Below, piece after piece: positions 41,945 to 53,339 of a stretch of DNA of 64,000 nt. Within the stretch, counting starts at the first letter, position 1, and the number at the start of each line of letters is the position of its first letter. A program made the translations under genes and the position numbers. The notes under the pieces are model-generated. The model was given only the letters and a program-made list of their open reading frames with translations. It had not been told where the DNA came from and made no database searches. This stretch comes from Liopterus haemorrhoidalis (taxonomy: Eukaryota; Arthropoda; Insecta; Coleoptera; Dytiscidae): NCBI GenBank assembly GCA_963971575.1, contig OZ020616.1:6654924-6718923 (forward strand), in the 5' to 3' direction.

Positions 41945-42637
41945 CGTTTCTTCATTTAGCCCAATTTAATGTGTAAAGTATTTCTTGGGGTATATACATA
42001 TGTATTTTCATGCGCCTACGGAGTCTATATATGCAACCCGCTACGCACGTCAGCGAAATAAGTTGCGTAAACATAATTTACGTTATTATTTGTATTTATT
42101 TATTTGGATTAGCAGGATCATGGGTCAAACAGTTCTGGGTGAGCCACAATTGTTTAATAGTTCTTCAGTTATCCACTGTACACCAGTTATGCATTCCTAG
42201 ACTACTTAAGTCTTTTGTAGCTAATTATTTTGCATATTTTCATTCCATTATCTTCATTAAGGAAACTTTAATGTACGGCAATGTGGTGAATTTTTTCCTG
42301 GCAATTCATTAAAAGCACTATTTTACCCTAATTAAATTCCATTCCAAAAAATAAACTTTTAACCCAACGAAAGGACATAAATCCTTCTAGCCTCAAATCC
42401 TCTTAGGCCTATACATAATGAACCCAAATCTCATTATAGAACTTTTCACTCGCTAAATCTAGCGTCATTGAGGTGACCACAACACATAAGGGCATGGTAA
42501 ACACCACAAATTAAAAGATTCTATTACAAAACTGACAATCTGGAATAAAATAAGTAACTAATCCAATTTTAATATCACTAATAGTATTTTTTTAATTGAA
42601 AACTAAATGTTAAGAGTTTATCACTTAATATCTTAAA
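41945..42637. other. Unassigned; distal part resembles the TTAA element of 9.4 kb
   Basis: 42484-42630 (AAGGGCATGG, ACTGACAATCTGGAATAAAA, ATTGAAAACTAAATG) aligns with 9386-9560. The rest is unassigned. Confidence 0.45.
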
Positions 42638-43616
42638 AATTGATGTGAAGTGTGAATTTTCACACATTTCAGGGTTCGCAGGTATTTATTAACTGTGTGA
42701 TGATTATTTGGGATGCCAAAACAAATTTTATGTCAAAATATTTTTTTATTAATTTTAATTCGAATGCCTAATACCATTATTTAAGTTTTTTTATATAGCA
42801 AGGTTCATTAAGATTTTGAAAATTGCGCCTATGGCTTCCATTGTTTGCTTAAATCATAAGCCTCGCCCTCTGATACCTTCAAATATAGAATTAAATTATA
42901 ATTTCAACACTTCCCACTGGTTATTAAATTTACGCTTTTGAAAATTAAATGCAACATTTACCTAAATATAACTAGAATTTTGATAAAATAATTTAAACAA
43001 AATAAAAATGCAAAAAAAAAACTGAAAAAATAAAAATTTACGGGATTCGAACACAGTTTCTTACAGTAGTTTCAACTCACTAAGCAACAACGCTACCACT
43101 GTGCTATACAGGATCACTCGTTTACTATGTTAAATAGCGGATTAAATATATTACATATATTTTACTTAGAAACACAAAAAATGCGTTATTTTCCGAAAAC
43201 ATAATCTGATCAAAAATTCCTGTTGTACTATTCCGGTTCACACCAATGTACATTACTGAGAATTTTTTCAGATTTTTAGTTTAAACCATCTGGGCTACAG
43301 TGTGTGGGACAAATTTTTATTTGCACAATTTTGGCAAAAATCGCCTCAAAATAATTTATTTTGCAAAATTAAAATTTTGATCGTTAATCCTCGTACCAAG
43401 GACTTTCATTTGATACCCTACACAGAATTTTAAAAAAATATTTTTTTTTTTCGATGAGCATATATTTGTTTATATTTTTAGGGGGATATGTTTTTTTAGA
43501 TGTTTTAGTATTTTTCCTATGTGCGGGTCAAAGAGTTGTATAAGCATGCCAAATTTCAACTCTCTAGGTTTAGCCGTTTGGCTACAATTTTTACCGAACA
43601 GACAGACAGGCAGACA
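42638..43616 (+). mobile_element. Family R element, copy D
   Basis: Complete at the 5' boundary and cut in the (GACA)n tract. tRNA-like module on the minus strand at 43037-43115 (B box GTGTTCGAATCCC, A box region TAGCACAGTGGTAGCG). TATATAAA inverse 42790-42797; the CCAAT position holds ACAAT. The end hairpin is missing. Confidence 0.87.
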
Positions 43617-44392
43617 AATACCATTTTTGTTCCATTATAGTACATCTATTTTAATAAAATTAGAGGCTTTGTCTGTATTTTTTTTTGCCTCATTATAGTT
43701 TCTACATGTTTCAGATTAAAAGATAATATCCGCAAAGATAACAATTTCTGTCTGTCTATCTGTCTGAGATTTACGCAAAAACTGCTGGACATATTTTCAC
43801 GTAATTTGGTATGATGATAGAGTAGAACCAAAATACGAACATAGGCTATAAGGTATTTCAAAAAATGTATTCTAGGGGAGTATTTCTGGGTTACATTTAT
43901 TAAAAAACTTAAAACATCTCTCTTATTATTGACTTAACAGAAAAATATATCCAACAAAAATTGTTTCTTTTTCTTTTTTGATCTTTTTTGATCAATGCAT
44001 TTTTCAATTAGATGAATATTTGTGGAGTTAGGGGGGGGAGCACCCTAGAACTAAAATACATATATCTCCCTTAATATTGACTTAAAAGCAAAATCATGTA
44101 TGACAAAAATAGTTTATAATAAGGAAACATTTATTTTTTTATTTTTGTTTCTATTTTTTCATTAATTTTAATATTTGGGGAGTTACGGGGGGACGCCCTA
44201 ATGCTAAAATTTTGATATATCATCCTTATTATTGAGTAACAGCAAATATGTATACAGCAAAAATTGTATATAATAGGAAAAAAATTTATTCTATATACTT
44301 TCTAATTCAATGAATATTTGGGGGAATTATGGGGGTACACCGCAAACCTAAAATCTTACTTATACTTATACTTACTTTACATCAAAATTATA
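43617..44392 (+). repeat. Second CTGTC-type repeat with three 150-bp units
   Basis: CTGTCTGTCTATCTGTCTG is followed by AAAAACTGCTGGACATATTT and GTAATTTGGTATGATGA. Then three diverged units of 149-154 bp, marked by ATTGACTTAA at 43928 and 44077 and ATTGAGTAAC at 44231. Each contains a G-run followed by a C-rich block (GGGGGGGGAGCACCCTA; GGGGGGACGCCCTAA; GGGGGTACACCGC). Non-coding; resembles abundant insect repeats of unknown class. Confidence 0.7.
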
Positions 44393-44394
44393 TA

Positions 44395-45290
44395 CAGGGT
44401 GGACCATAAGTCACTGACCATTCTATTTTTGATATAATTTTTTTATTTTTTATTTTTTTCTCTTTTTATTTTTCAGTATTAAAAACAACGTTTGGGAGAT
44501 TCGGTAGCCATGTACACGATTGAAGAAGGAGCAAAAATCGTTGAGTTTTATTTTGCTAATCAAAATTCAATAATTCAAACCCAAAGAAATTATAATGACC
44601 GATGAAGCGCATTTCCATTTAAGTGGTTATGTTAATAAGCAAAATTTTAGAATCTGGGGCACTCAAAACCCAAGAGTGATTCAACAGCGTCCGTTGCATC
44701 CGCTTAAAGACACAGTTTGGTGCAGAATATTAGCAGACAAGATCTACGGCCCGTACTTCTTCCAAGACGAAAAGGGAAATGCATTGACTGTAAATGGTAA
44801 GCGTTACAGGGCTATGATAGAAATTTTTTTGTTTCCTGAACTTGATAATACTCAAGAAATATGGTTTCAACAAGATGGAGCTACGTCCCATACTGCAAGG
44901 GGAACAATGAATTTGCTGCGAACGGTTTTTGGTAACCGTATCGTTTCACGATTTGGAGATGTTAATTGGCCATCACGCTCACCCAACTTAACACTACCAG
45001 ATTTCTTTTTGTGGGGATATTTGAAAGATCGTGTATACGCAAATAAACCGCAAGGACAGCAACAACTAAAAGACAACATAATAAATGAAATTATTGCGAT
45101 TGATCAACCAGTTTTGGCTTCAGTTATGAACTAGGTACAGCAATTATTTTTAGCAGCATATTATTTTAGAATTTAATTTTTTTTTAAACTCTTCATGATT
45201 AAAACTTTCTTTTGTAATCAAAATTATTCATTTTCAATAAAAAATTAAAAAATAATCTCAAAAATGGTCAGTGAATTATGGCCCACCCGG
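44395..45290 (+). mobile_element. Second DD41D transposon, internally deleted
   Basis: Ends CAGGGTGGACCATAAGTC and, inverted, CCGGGTGGGCCATAATTC, both followed by ACTGACCATT. TA at 44393-44394 and 45291-45292. 896 bp. A different family from the element at 35861: ends unrelated, protein clearly diverged. Confidence 0.9.
44511..45134 (+). pseudogene. DD41D transposase missing its linker region
   Basis: ATG at 44511: MYTIEEGAKIVEFYFANQN and IIQTQRN (first HTH start). The second HTH and linker are deleted. It resumes out of frame at MTDEAHFHLSGYVNKQNF (44595) with the first Asp. Then EIWFQQDGATSHTA with the second Asp and NWPSRSPNLTLPDFFLWG with the third Asp, 41 residues apart. The 179 codons from 44595 to the stop at 45132-45134 are uninterrupted. 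Lacks DNA binding, so non-autonomous. Confidence 0.9.
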
Positions 45291-45292
45291 TA

Positions 45293-45935
45293 TAAGGATT
45301 TAAAAAATAAAATAAATTAAAATAAAGTCTGTTTAAAAAATAGGCCCAGCAAGATGGTAAGAGACTGTAAAGACACCAGTCACCATCTAATATCACAGAT
45401 GAAAATAAATAACACATTAAAATAAAGTGAACAATTTCATACATAAAACGATAAGGTCGTTAAGTCAGGAAGAATATCAGCCTTTGTTATATTTTTACAG
45501 GTCTCACAAACATGAGGCGCTTCACGTCGAAGGATTGTCCATAAATTGACCAACAATGGCCTATACGAAGGCGTGTGATGGAGGTTTGCTCACTGCAGTG
45601 AATCCTGCAGGAAGAACCCCATGGTTTAACATCTCTCTTAATCCATCTCAACTTCACATTTTGTACCTATGTTAGTGATAGTGTTAGAAACCAGGTTAGT
45701 ATTGTTTAAGAAGTATGGGTAGAAATATGAATTATTGTCAAAACGTTATTATTATTAAATATCGTTACGTAAGACGAGAATGTGTACGCCTGCTAATTAG
45801 TGTTCACTAATTAGCTGATAAGATGATAAGATAAAAAAAACTAATTCGCTGCAAAATTTGATGTAAATTATTACTGAACTTTCTTATTGTTAGTTTTGTG
45901 TGAAAATTTTAAGAGAACTGTGAATTACTCTGCCC
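45293..45935 (-). pseudogene. Decayed LINE RNase H-type C-terminus in otherwise empty DNA
   Basis: At 45640-45430 the minus strand reads EQTSITRLRIGHCW and, in another frame, REAPHVCETCKNITKADILP. This matches the RREQxxxTRLRIGH...CxxC region seen at 14029-14300. 45800-45930 resembles the right arm of the TTAA element at 9.4-10.1 kb. Nothing else recognised. Confidence 0.55.
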
Positions 45936-45939
45936 TTAA

Positions 45940-46540
45940 CCCTTTCGCTGCTCCAATCGTATATACTCGTAAATAAAAGTGTGGCCCGATACGCTCCGAG
46001 CGAGTTAACTCGCGCCGTGTTTTAAATTGTTCCCTGCTCAACACGTCTATTCTCGCTGGGTACCCCAACCAGTTCAAGTACCTGCGAGCACGTTGCGTTG
46101 GTATACGTTGCTGTGCCGTTCAATTCAGTTAGATACGGTCTTACATTCAGTATATCTACTTAGTTATATTGATTTTATATAAATATATATGGTAAGTATA
46201 TTATAGTTTATTCCAGTTCGGTATACGGAACTAACTAGGACTTTGTTTTTGCAATATTGTTTGCAAAAAAAGGGTAAAACAAAATCATAAACAAATATTG
46301 TAAAAATATTGTAAACAAACATTTTTTTAAATAAAATCTTTTTGATTGTATTTTTGTATTCATTCACTCACATTACATTTTTTTCCTAACATAAGTCATA
46401 TCGTCACCATCATTCATCCTTTCATGTCATGAAAACTTACACAAAAATTTCACGCCAATTGCTCTACACGAATAAACTCGCAATCACCGCAATATGTGCG
46501 CACAGCACGAAATCTCAAAGCGTATTGCGCAGTGAAAGGG
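45940..46540. mobile_element. TTAA MITE, piggyBac-like ends
   Basis: TTAA at 45936-45939 and 46541-46544. Ends CCCTTTCGCTGC and, inverted, CCCTTTCACTGC. CCCTTT plus TTAA is the piggyBac pattern. 601 bp, non-coding; short frames are chance. Confidence 0.85.
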
Positions 46541-46544
46541 TTAA

Positions 46545-47140
46545 AGAGATCCAAACTAAATTGCCTGAAGGTAATGTTATACAAGTTAAAGGTAATGTGA
46601 ATATTTCATTACGTCTATTATGTTAAACTAGAAATCTTAAGGGTTTATTTTTATCTGAGAATTTTTGTTTTAAAGTTTGTGTATTTATTAGAGAAAGGTA
46701 TCACGTCTGAACCTTATTCATGCCTCTGTTATTTTCCTATCCCAACCTAACCTTACTCTGCCAACATAACCTCCAAACTTTAAATAAAATATTTACTTAA
46801 CCCAAGTTTCAGAATTGCGTATGTGCTTTTCACGGTAAAAGGACCAGTAACTATTACAGACAAGAGAAATTCTAGCTAAACCAGTAAACGCACACGTAAC
46901 GATTTTTTAACGTATTAAGTTCATAAACAAATAAAATAAATTTTAAGAACTACTAAATTAACAACTATATATTGATTCTTGATACGGAATTTCCCAAGAA
47001 ATGTACGAGGCTTCGGGGAAATTAAAGAACATTTGGTTATAAAGAACACGAAAGCTTATACAGAGCGTTAATTAATAATTGATAGGCGTTTGAATTTCCC
47101 GCTTATAAGAATAATTTTATATGTTTTTACTTATCAGTGT
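46545..47140. other. Unassigned sequence
   Basis: Nothing recognised. Confidence 0.4.
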
Positions 47141-47149
47141 CGTATTGGC

Positions 47150-47445
47150 CAGTGTTTACCAACTGCCGGTCCGCGAGATTTTTTTTGCTATGCAACTATT
47201 CGCCTAAGTTATAACCCACTTAATTTTGAGATGAAAATTTCGGTCCTTAATCTGTTAATTGCTTAAGTAATAATTTCTTTTTTCACTAATTATATTTGAT
47301 TTTTTATTTGTTTTTTTGTGTTTGTAATTAATGCAATAAAAAATATAAAACTTTTGCGATACACATTACTTTCTAAAATTGCCGGTCCGCGATTTCTTTC
47401 TAGGTCGCTTGCCGGTCCGCCATGAAAAAAGCTTGGAAAACGCTG
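47150..47445. mobile_element. hAT MITE with GCCGGTCCGCG subterminal motifs
   Basis: Left CAGTGTTTACCAACTGCC; right inverted CAGCGTTTTCCAAGC. GCCGGTCCGCG occurs near both ends and is also found in the hAT at 28158-29104. Flanks GTATTGGC and GTATAGGT match at 6 of 8 bases, a decayed target duplication. Confidence 0.75.
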
Positions 47446-47450
47446 GTATA

Positions 47451-47593
47451 GGTTATTTGAAACGTTTAGGCGGAACTAACTGGGATTTTCTTTTTTATAA
47501 GTTATCATGAACATTTTGCTGAACAAAATTATCAAAAGCCTCACTTAATCGCTAAAATGAAGATCTAGTTCCACCTAAACGTTTGGAATAGCC
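47451..47593. mobile_element. TA MITE, TTTAGGCGGAACTA family
   Basis: Ends GGTTATTTGAAACGTTTAGG and, inverted, GGCTATTCCAAACGTTTAGG, then YGGAACTA. TA at 47449-47450 and 47594-47595. Related to 48910-49307. Confidence 0.8.
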
Positions 47594-47656
47594 TATACAT
47601 AGGAAAACCTACAAAAACACAATAATGAGTCATAGATAATAGTTATTTGTGTACCA

Positions 47657-47998
47657 TGGCCAAAAAGTAGATCTTTTCGGCCGCATCTGAATTTGAAGGC
47701 TAAGGCGCCGCCGAGGACTTCAAACAGATAAGGACGAAAAAGATCTTTTTGTTCAAGGTGCGCATTATATTTTTAGGGCGATCAAAAGTAATTTTTATTA
47801 GCAAAATTAAATTTATTTATATTGAATAATTTATGGTTTCTGAACAATTATTACAATTATAAATGTTTGACTGTCAGTTGTTTCAATGTAACTATGGAGA
47901 TCTCTTGTAAAAGAAATGACACATAGATGGCCCAAGCATCCAGCGGCCAAAAAAATAAGTGAATCGGCCTAGGTCGAAAAATATTTACTTTTTGGTTA
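47657..47998. repeat. Candidate inverted-repeat element
   Basis: GGCCAAAAAGTAGATCTTTT and CGGCC near the left, AACCAAAAAGTAAATATTTT and CGACC inverted at the right. Target duplication not evident. Confidence 0.45.
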
Positions 47999-48079
47999 GA
48001 GGATAAAATGTACTAGATGATAAAAAAAAACGTTTTTTTCATATGGTCGCCCAAAAAGCTATTTATTAACATCACTATA

Positions 48080-48405
48080 GTCCGTTCAAAGGTGAGTATG
48101 CAGTACAGGACATATGGAGTAGTTCTTTTTCATACTCTCTAATGGGTTTACACAATGACGCTGTCCTTTCCTTGTTTGTCGACATTGCCAGCTCTAAAAC
48201 GCGCTGATCTATGAAGACGCAGTATTCTACAAATGGTCATTTGTTTTTGTTGAGTGTTATTTTGAGTTTTATAAAAGTTGATTTTTGTAAAACATACGAG
48301 TTTTTCATATTATTATAATTGACACATTTGACACTTTTACAACATTTGGCAACACCGTTCCCATTTGCCATAAGAGCAATACTGCATTCTCACCTTTGAA
48401 CGGAC
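48080..48405. mobile_element. TA MITE, GTCCGTTCAAAGG family
   Basis: Ends GTCCGTTCAAAGGTGAG and, inverted, the same bases, then WATGCAGTA. TA at 48078-48079 and 48406-48407. 326 bp. Confidence 0.88.
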
Positions 48406-48572
48406 TAATTAATTTTAAATTATTTTTATTAAATTATTATAACATTTGTTCAAAGTATTGCCATCACATTTCATACATTTGTTATTATTTGTACTTTGTT
48501 CACTTTTGTAAAAACAAACTAAGAGGAAATTTTGATTTCAATTGTTTGCACTTTCAAAATTGTATATCATAC

Positions 48573-48712
48573 TGTTTTTTTTTTATTAATTCACCTTTAG
48601 AGCGTTTGCTACTAAGGCAATTAGCTAGGACAATTCTAATATTCCGTAATAACAATTCCATGCCTGAACAGGATTCAAACCCGAAACCTTAGCAACGCAG
48701 GGCATGCTGGAA
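48573..48712 (-). mobile_element. tRNA-derived SINE, second copy, 5' truncated
   Basis: Minus strand: CCCTGCGTTGCTAAGG, B box GGGTTTGAATCCTG, TTCAGGCATGG, AATTGTCCTAGCTAATTGCC and an A-rich tail. It matches 9195-9317. The A box is missing. Confidence 0.8.
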
Positions 48713-48909
48713 TTAAAATTTCTTAATATGTCATGCCTCTTTACATACATGGCACAAGGAAAAACAATATCTTAATTATAATAACCATAACCAACAAATC
48801 TGAAGTCGGTTTTACAGTGTAAGTAATTTTTTTAAATGACATCTCAAGTCAATAATACACTCTAAAAGTAACCAGAATAACCAGGTTTGTCCTTACAAAA
48901 GTGAACATA

Positions 48910-49307
48910 CAGTCTGTTTCAAACGCTTAGGCGGAACTAAATGGGAATTTCGTTCTTTTAAGTTGTCACGACAAGGGACCTTGCTTGGGTTATTTCATTT
49001 TTTCACGTTGGAATGTCAAAATTCAATATTACAACAATGAAACCATAGAAACGAATGACCTATGTCAATCTTAAATTATTTTTAATGACAAAAAAATAAA
49101 TAAATGGGAAATTTCTATTAAGAATGACACAAAAAAATCAAAATATAAAGAAAATGACATTTTAAAATGATATTAACCTTTACGAAAAAATTTTTATTGT
49201 AAGTATGATTTACAAAGCTTAAACAAAACGGCCGAAAAGCACGATTTAAGCGATGAAAGTAACTAAATTGCAAAATCTAGTTCCGCCTAAGCGTTTGAAA
49301 CAGACTG
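48910..49307. mobile_element. TA MITE, CAGTCTGTTTCAAACGC family
   Basis: Ends CAGTCTGTTTCAAACGCTTA, identical at both ends for over 25 bp through GGCGGAACTA. TA at 48908-48909 and 49308-49309. 398 bp. Highly similar ends suggest recent movement. Confidence 0.92.
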
Positions 49308-49364
49308 TAATATATGTTTTTTTTTTTACTTACCGATTGTAATAATCCGAATGATGGCCAGACA

Positions 49365-49535
49365 ATATATTGAGGAAGTATTTCGCGATACATGGATTGA
49401 ATCTAGCGCCAAATGATTTTTTATGGGGATTTAAAATCAAAAATTTATAGTTATAAAAAATATCAAGATTTAGAATAATTAAAAGACAGAATATCTTTAC
49501 AATGTTCTAAGATATCGTGTTATCAACTAGCTAAT
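49365..49535 (+). pseudogene. Mariner/DD41D-type transposase scrap
   Basis: RQYIEEVFRDTWI, then LNLAPNDFLWG and, across frameshifts, IYSYKKYQD-like and LKDRISLQCSKISC remnants. The DLAPNDFFLWGYLK block with third Asp position is recognisable; ends not found. Confidence 0.65.
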
Positions 49536-49544
49536 GTTCGGCGT

Positions 49545-50660
49545 TTTTTTTTTTTTTATATATAATAGATTAGGTTATTGTCTGGCAGAGAATGGAGACA
49601 TTTGGAACATTTTATTATGAGCAGGACAGCCGTCTAGTACACTACTATTTTGTTTTAAGTTTTATTTCCAGGGCTATCTGTATTTTGACGAAAATTCATA
49701 TTTTATTTTCCAAATATCTACTATCACAGACATTTTATGGCATCAAATTTGGACTTCTGGAAAATAAAAACTAATTCTAACAATTTTTTATACTCGTATT
49801 TTTGCTCTAAAATGTACAGGAGAGGCAATTTCTGTACTTAAAATCCCATATTAAACGGATTTGTTCAGCGTTTCTTTGAACACACGGTATATTGTAGGTA
49901 CGTGCTAATTTATTTTTCTGGTTTAGGGGTACGCGATCAAAAAAGTTTGAAGACTATCAATTTAAGGCACACTTCGAAAAAATGCTGGGGCTTGGAGCCC
50001 TGTCTAAGATTGTAGCATCAAAAATTATAATTAGTTTCAATAAAAAAGACCACGTGGTGAACTTTACACAAAGTGGTATGTCGTAGAATATATCAAAAAA
50101 ATCATCAAAGTGATGTAATAGTATGCTGAATTCTTAGAGACATTTTTCCTTCTATCAAATATTCTTTGAGAAGACATATGCTAATTTAAAAAAATATTCC
50201 AACTGCACCTTTTCAAGTTCCCCTTTTTCAAAACAGTATATAACATTAACTTTCCCCCTTTATGGAAAAAGATTAAAGGTGCATCTTGTGTTTTAAAATG
50301 ATTCGGAATGTCGTATGCGGTTGCAGCCTTAGATGTCTGTCTTTTTTATGTAAATATTAAAAAAATAAATTGAAGAAGGATGCAAATCTAAAGGTAAACC
50401 TGGGGAGAGTAGTCAGGTGACGACTCACATAAGTGTTTTGATAGACAAGAGAAATGACATGAAATAACACAAAGCTCAAATATTCACCCCGGTATCCAAA
50501 ACGAAATATCACTTAGGATTCAATATTTAAACAATTTAAAATAAATTGGCGGGAATGTCCTAAAATATCGCCATAAATAATTTATTTATGTTGATATGAC
50601 ATCTACAAGTGTTAACTGGTTAAAGAAAATATATACTAGATTTTTATGAGCTGTGAGGTT
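49545..50660. other. Unassigned sequence
   Basis: Nothing recognised; short frames have no motif. Confidence 0.45.
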
Positions 50661-50744
50661 TCTTGTTTTTCAGGGTTTTATAGGTGTCTAGTAAGGCAAT
50701 ATCCGCATATATTAATAATGATGTAAAAAACTATTATATATGTA

Positions 50745-50830
50745 AGAGATGCCGTGGCTCCGTGGTAAGACGGTTGCCTACGGAGCACAGTGACCTGGAT
50801 TCAAATCCCGCCGCCTCCTTTTTATTTTTA
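50745..50830 (+). ncRNA. tRNA-like Pol III module (SINE head)
   Basis: A-box-like TGGCTCCGTGGTAAGACGG and B-box-like TGGATTCAAATCCCG at tRNA-like spacing, followed by T-rich sequence. The acceptor ends do not pair, so this is not a functional tRNA. Just upstream (50670) CAGGGTTTTATAGGTGTC recalls the family R start. Confidence 0.5.
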
Positions 50831-50909
50831 TCTTCCGCTATTGTGCAGTCAGCGCTGGGGTCGACTCAGCCTCAAGTATTTAATACTTAAAATGACTACC
50901 TATTTAATA

Positions 50910-51775
50910 CCGTTTTAGCCTGAAAATAACGCGACCCCAAATTTAACGCGAGACCAAAATTATTCATGAAGATATTTATAAAAAAAGTTATCCGAAAATC
51001 GCATCGGTATCGTTAGTATGCTCGCTTACAGTCTCCTACAAAATGTCAACTTCAGACCCATTTAAGTTATTTGAAATGCAGCATTTCTTAAAACCATCAA
51101 TATCGATTCAGGTTCGATCTTGTGCCAGGCGGTCGCAACCCATTCTCCTAAAAGCGAGACTGAGGATTTTTTTGATTTCCTGAAGGTGTCAATGGGCGAT
51201 TTTCCGCTAATACCCAATTGTTGTATTCTTTTCATAAGTTGTCTTTAAATGGTGTATTGACCACCACATCCAAGACATGCAACAGAGGTGTCATACCTCC
51301 TGGTATTATCGGAATTAAATGCCTGAATTTTTTCCTTAACACCTGACAAAAGGTGGCCTCGAAATGCATCAAGGAGCGAAGTTTGAGAACCTGGCCGTTT
51401 TCCGCATATCACATTCAATCAGTCTAATACCAATTTCTCTGTCATCTAACCTTTTTGTTGGGCCCAAAAAATGATCTGGATGTAGCTTTTCTTTGGGCTT
51501 TGTTTTACGTTTCAATATATCGTCAGGTTGAAGCTTCTATCCATCAGCAGTAACGGCAAGCATAACAGTAATTCTGGATCATAATCAGTTGACTTCAATA
51601 ACTTTCAAAGACCGTTTTTTCACCTTTCTTGTGGTGGTGTGGAGGCATAAGCGTACTAATAAGAAGGGTTGTTTATATTACATTCCATTACCTAGACCTC
51701 GAATTTAGCACGAGTCAATTTTTTCACAGAAAATAATTGGTCAAAAAATATCGCGTTATATTCGGGCTAATACGG
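50910..51775 (-). mobile_element. pogo/Tigger-like transposon remnant
   Basis: Ends CCGTTTTAGCCTGAAAATAA and, inverted, CCGTATTAGCCCGAATATAA, followed by CGCGA. TA at 50908-50909 and 51776-51777. 866 bp, so internally shortened. Minus strand codes for pogo-type DDE transposase pieces. Confidence 0.82.
51040..51620 (-). pseudogene. pogo-like DDE transposase fragment
   Basis: Minus strand, several frames: a KPKEKLHPDHF-like region, LNVICGKRPGSQTSLLDAF then RGHLLSGVKEKIQAFN with the second catalytic Asp in LLDAFRGH, PLLHVLDVVVNTPFKDNL with the third Asp, and LGEWVATAWHKIEPES. The LDxFRGH...LDxxVNxPFK...WVxxAWxxI order is that of POGK/Tigger-type DDE_1 transposases. Stops and frameshifts; no DNA-binding domain. 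Confidence 0.75.
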
Positions 51776-51994
51776 TATATAATGGATAAATAAAAATCTG
51801 CTGCTTTAGGATGTAAGTATTTCTGTGGAACCCTCTTCTAATCTCGTGAACTTCACCTGAGCAAGCGGCCTTATGTTTGACGTGTATAATACAGGTAATA
51901 ATTGGATTCAATTTCGCTATTATTATCATATTAGTAGATTTCCCTACCCTGTTTCGTGAATGTGTTCGCTTAGACCCAACCTTAGTTATCTTAG

Positions 51995-52140
51995 GCCCGG
52001 TCTTTCAACCTTCAGGTTAACCTCTAGGTAACTATCTGACAGATAAATATGTATTGAAAGACGGGATGACATTTATTCAGCACAGAAAGTATCACATAAC
52101 CATATCTGTCAGATAGTTACCTAGAGGTTTAGCTTACATA
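51995..52140. mobile_element. Palindromic MITE, related to 27003-27230
   Basis: AACCTCTAGGTAACTATCTG with GACAGATA (from 52018) is inverted at 52103-52130 (TATCTGTCAGATAGTTACCT, AGAGGTT). Begins CCCGGTCTTTCAACC; the outer right end is missing. Confidence 0.75.
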
Positions 52141-52144
52141 TATT

Positions 52145-52725
52145 TCGGGGCTTTGTATAGTTAAACTGACTTTTAGAAAATTTCGCCGTGGAAGTCCGCA
52201 ACCCATCCAACTTACATGTCAAGAGTTAACTAAAATTTAAAGAAGAAAAATTGGCCTGTAATTTCTTCATAATTGTTGTAATATTCTTGTCTGACATTGT
52301 ATTTATTAAAAGCATAAATTGTGCATTTATAATATAAACTCAAATTAATTGTAGCAAGTTTTTAAACTAATATTAATCTCCATGAAGGAGATGCAAGCGA
52401 TGCTACCGCCACCTTGTTGCAACAACTTTTTATGTTCGGTTGTTTTGCATTTATTTAAGAAGTTAGTTTTTATACCAAAGTAGTTTCTAAGCTTTTTGTT
52501 GCTGTTATTGTTTCTAAATACGTTGTTTGATAAGTATATTAACGTGAAAATAATTAGAGATAATTCTAAAATAGAAAACTGAATGTGTAAATTGGAAAAT
52601 AAAAATGTAACAATATTGTATAATTAAAATTTGATTATTTGTCATTATTTTAATTTTGCTCATTTACAAAACAAACACATATAAAAAGGGAAAAAAAAAT
52701 AACAATTAAAAATAAATTGCATCTA
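52145..52725. other. Unassigned sequence
   Basis: Nothing recognised. Confidence 0.4.
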
Positions 52726-52729
52726 CGGA

Positions 52730-52990
52730 GTCCATTTATGGGCTTGGGTCATCTCACCTCTTTCCATCTCTCTACATTTCGCTTCTTCACTTCAAGTTCG
52801 TCTTCCCAACGTACCTCCTGTTCTGATCATGTCTCTAGGAGATCAATTTATCAAATCCTTTACCCAATTTCCGTTTTCTCTTCTCATAATGCGTTATGTC
52901 CATTTCAATTTTAAAGATTTATAACTACGTCAGCTACTCCTGTCCTTTTTATGATGTCTCTTAGTCTAACTCGATCTTGTACTCTGATAT
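52730..52990 (-). pseudogene. RTE-like LINE C-terminal fragment
   Basis: Minus strand: VQDRVRLRDIIKRTGVADVV, then KLKWTxH-like and VRWEDELEVKKRNVERWKE. Corresponds to the R-x-R-D-x-I-K-x-T-G-V...RW.D...W end region of RTE-like elements. Frameshifted. Confidence 0.6.
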
Positions 52991-53335
52991 ACGCAGTTAA
53001 AAATTACGGACATAATTGGTAGCACTGTGGTTAAATGGTTAACATTTAACCAAAGATCTAACAAGTATTAGTATAAGGGAATCATTAAAAGACCTAATAA
53101 TTAATAGATCAAGCTGAAGGAATTATGTGAGTGATATCAAAAGTAAACCCGAAAAATACGCATACACAATTATTTTTGTGTGCCTACCTCATTGCTTTGA
53201 AAATGGCGAAAGCTGAAACTAGTAATCAGTTATCAAATAAAAACAGTGAAAATCTACACTTTTTTCAATCAAACTATTATTAAATATAAACCAATGTTAA
53301 CCTGTCGACGTTAAATTACGAAGTAAATGGCATGA
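52991..53335. other. Unassigned, with a small hairpin
   Basis: TGGTTAAAT-GGTTAAC-ATTTAACCA near 53030-53055 can pair with 9-bp arms. At 53190-53250, TTTGAAAATGGCGAAAGC then TGAAACTAG recalls sequence seen at the ends of Penelope-like elements, but nothing firmer. Confidence 0.35.
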
Positions 53336-53339
53336 TCCA

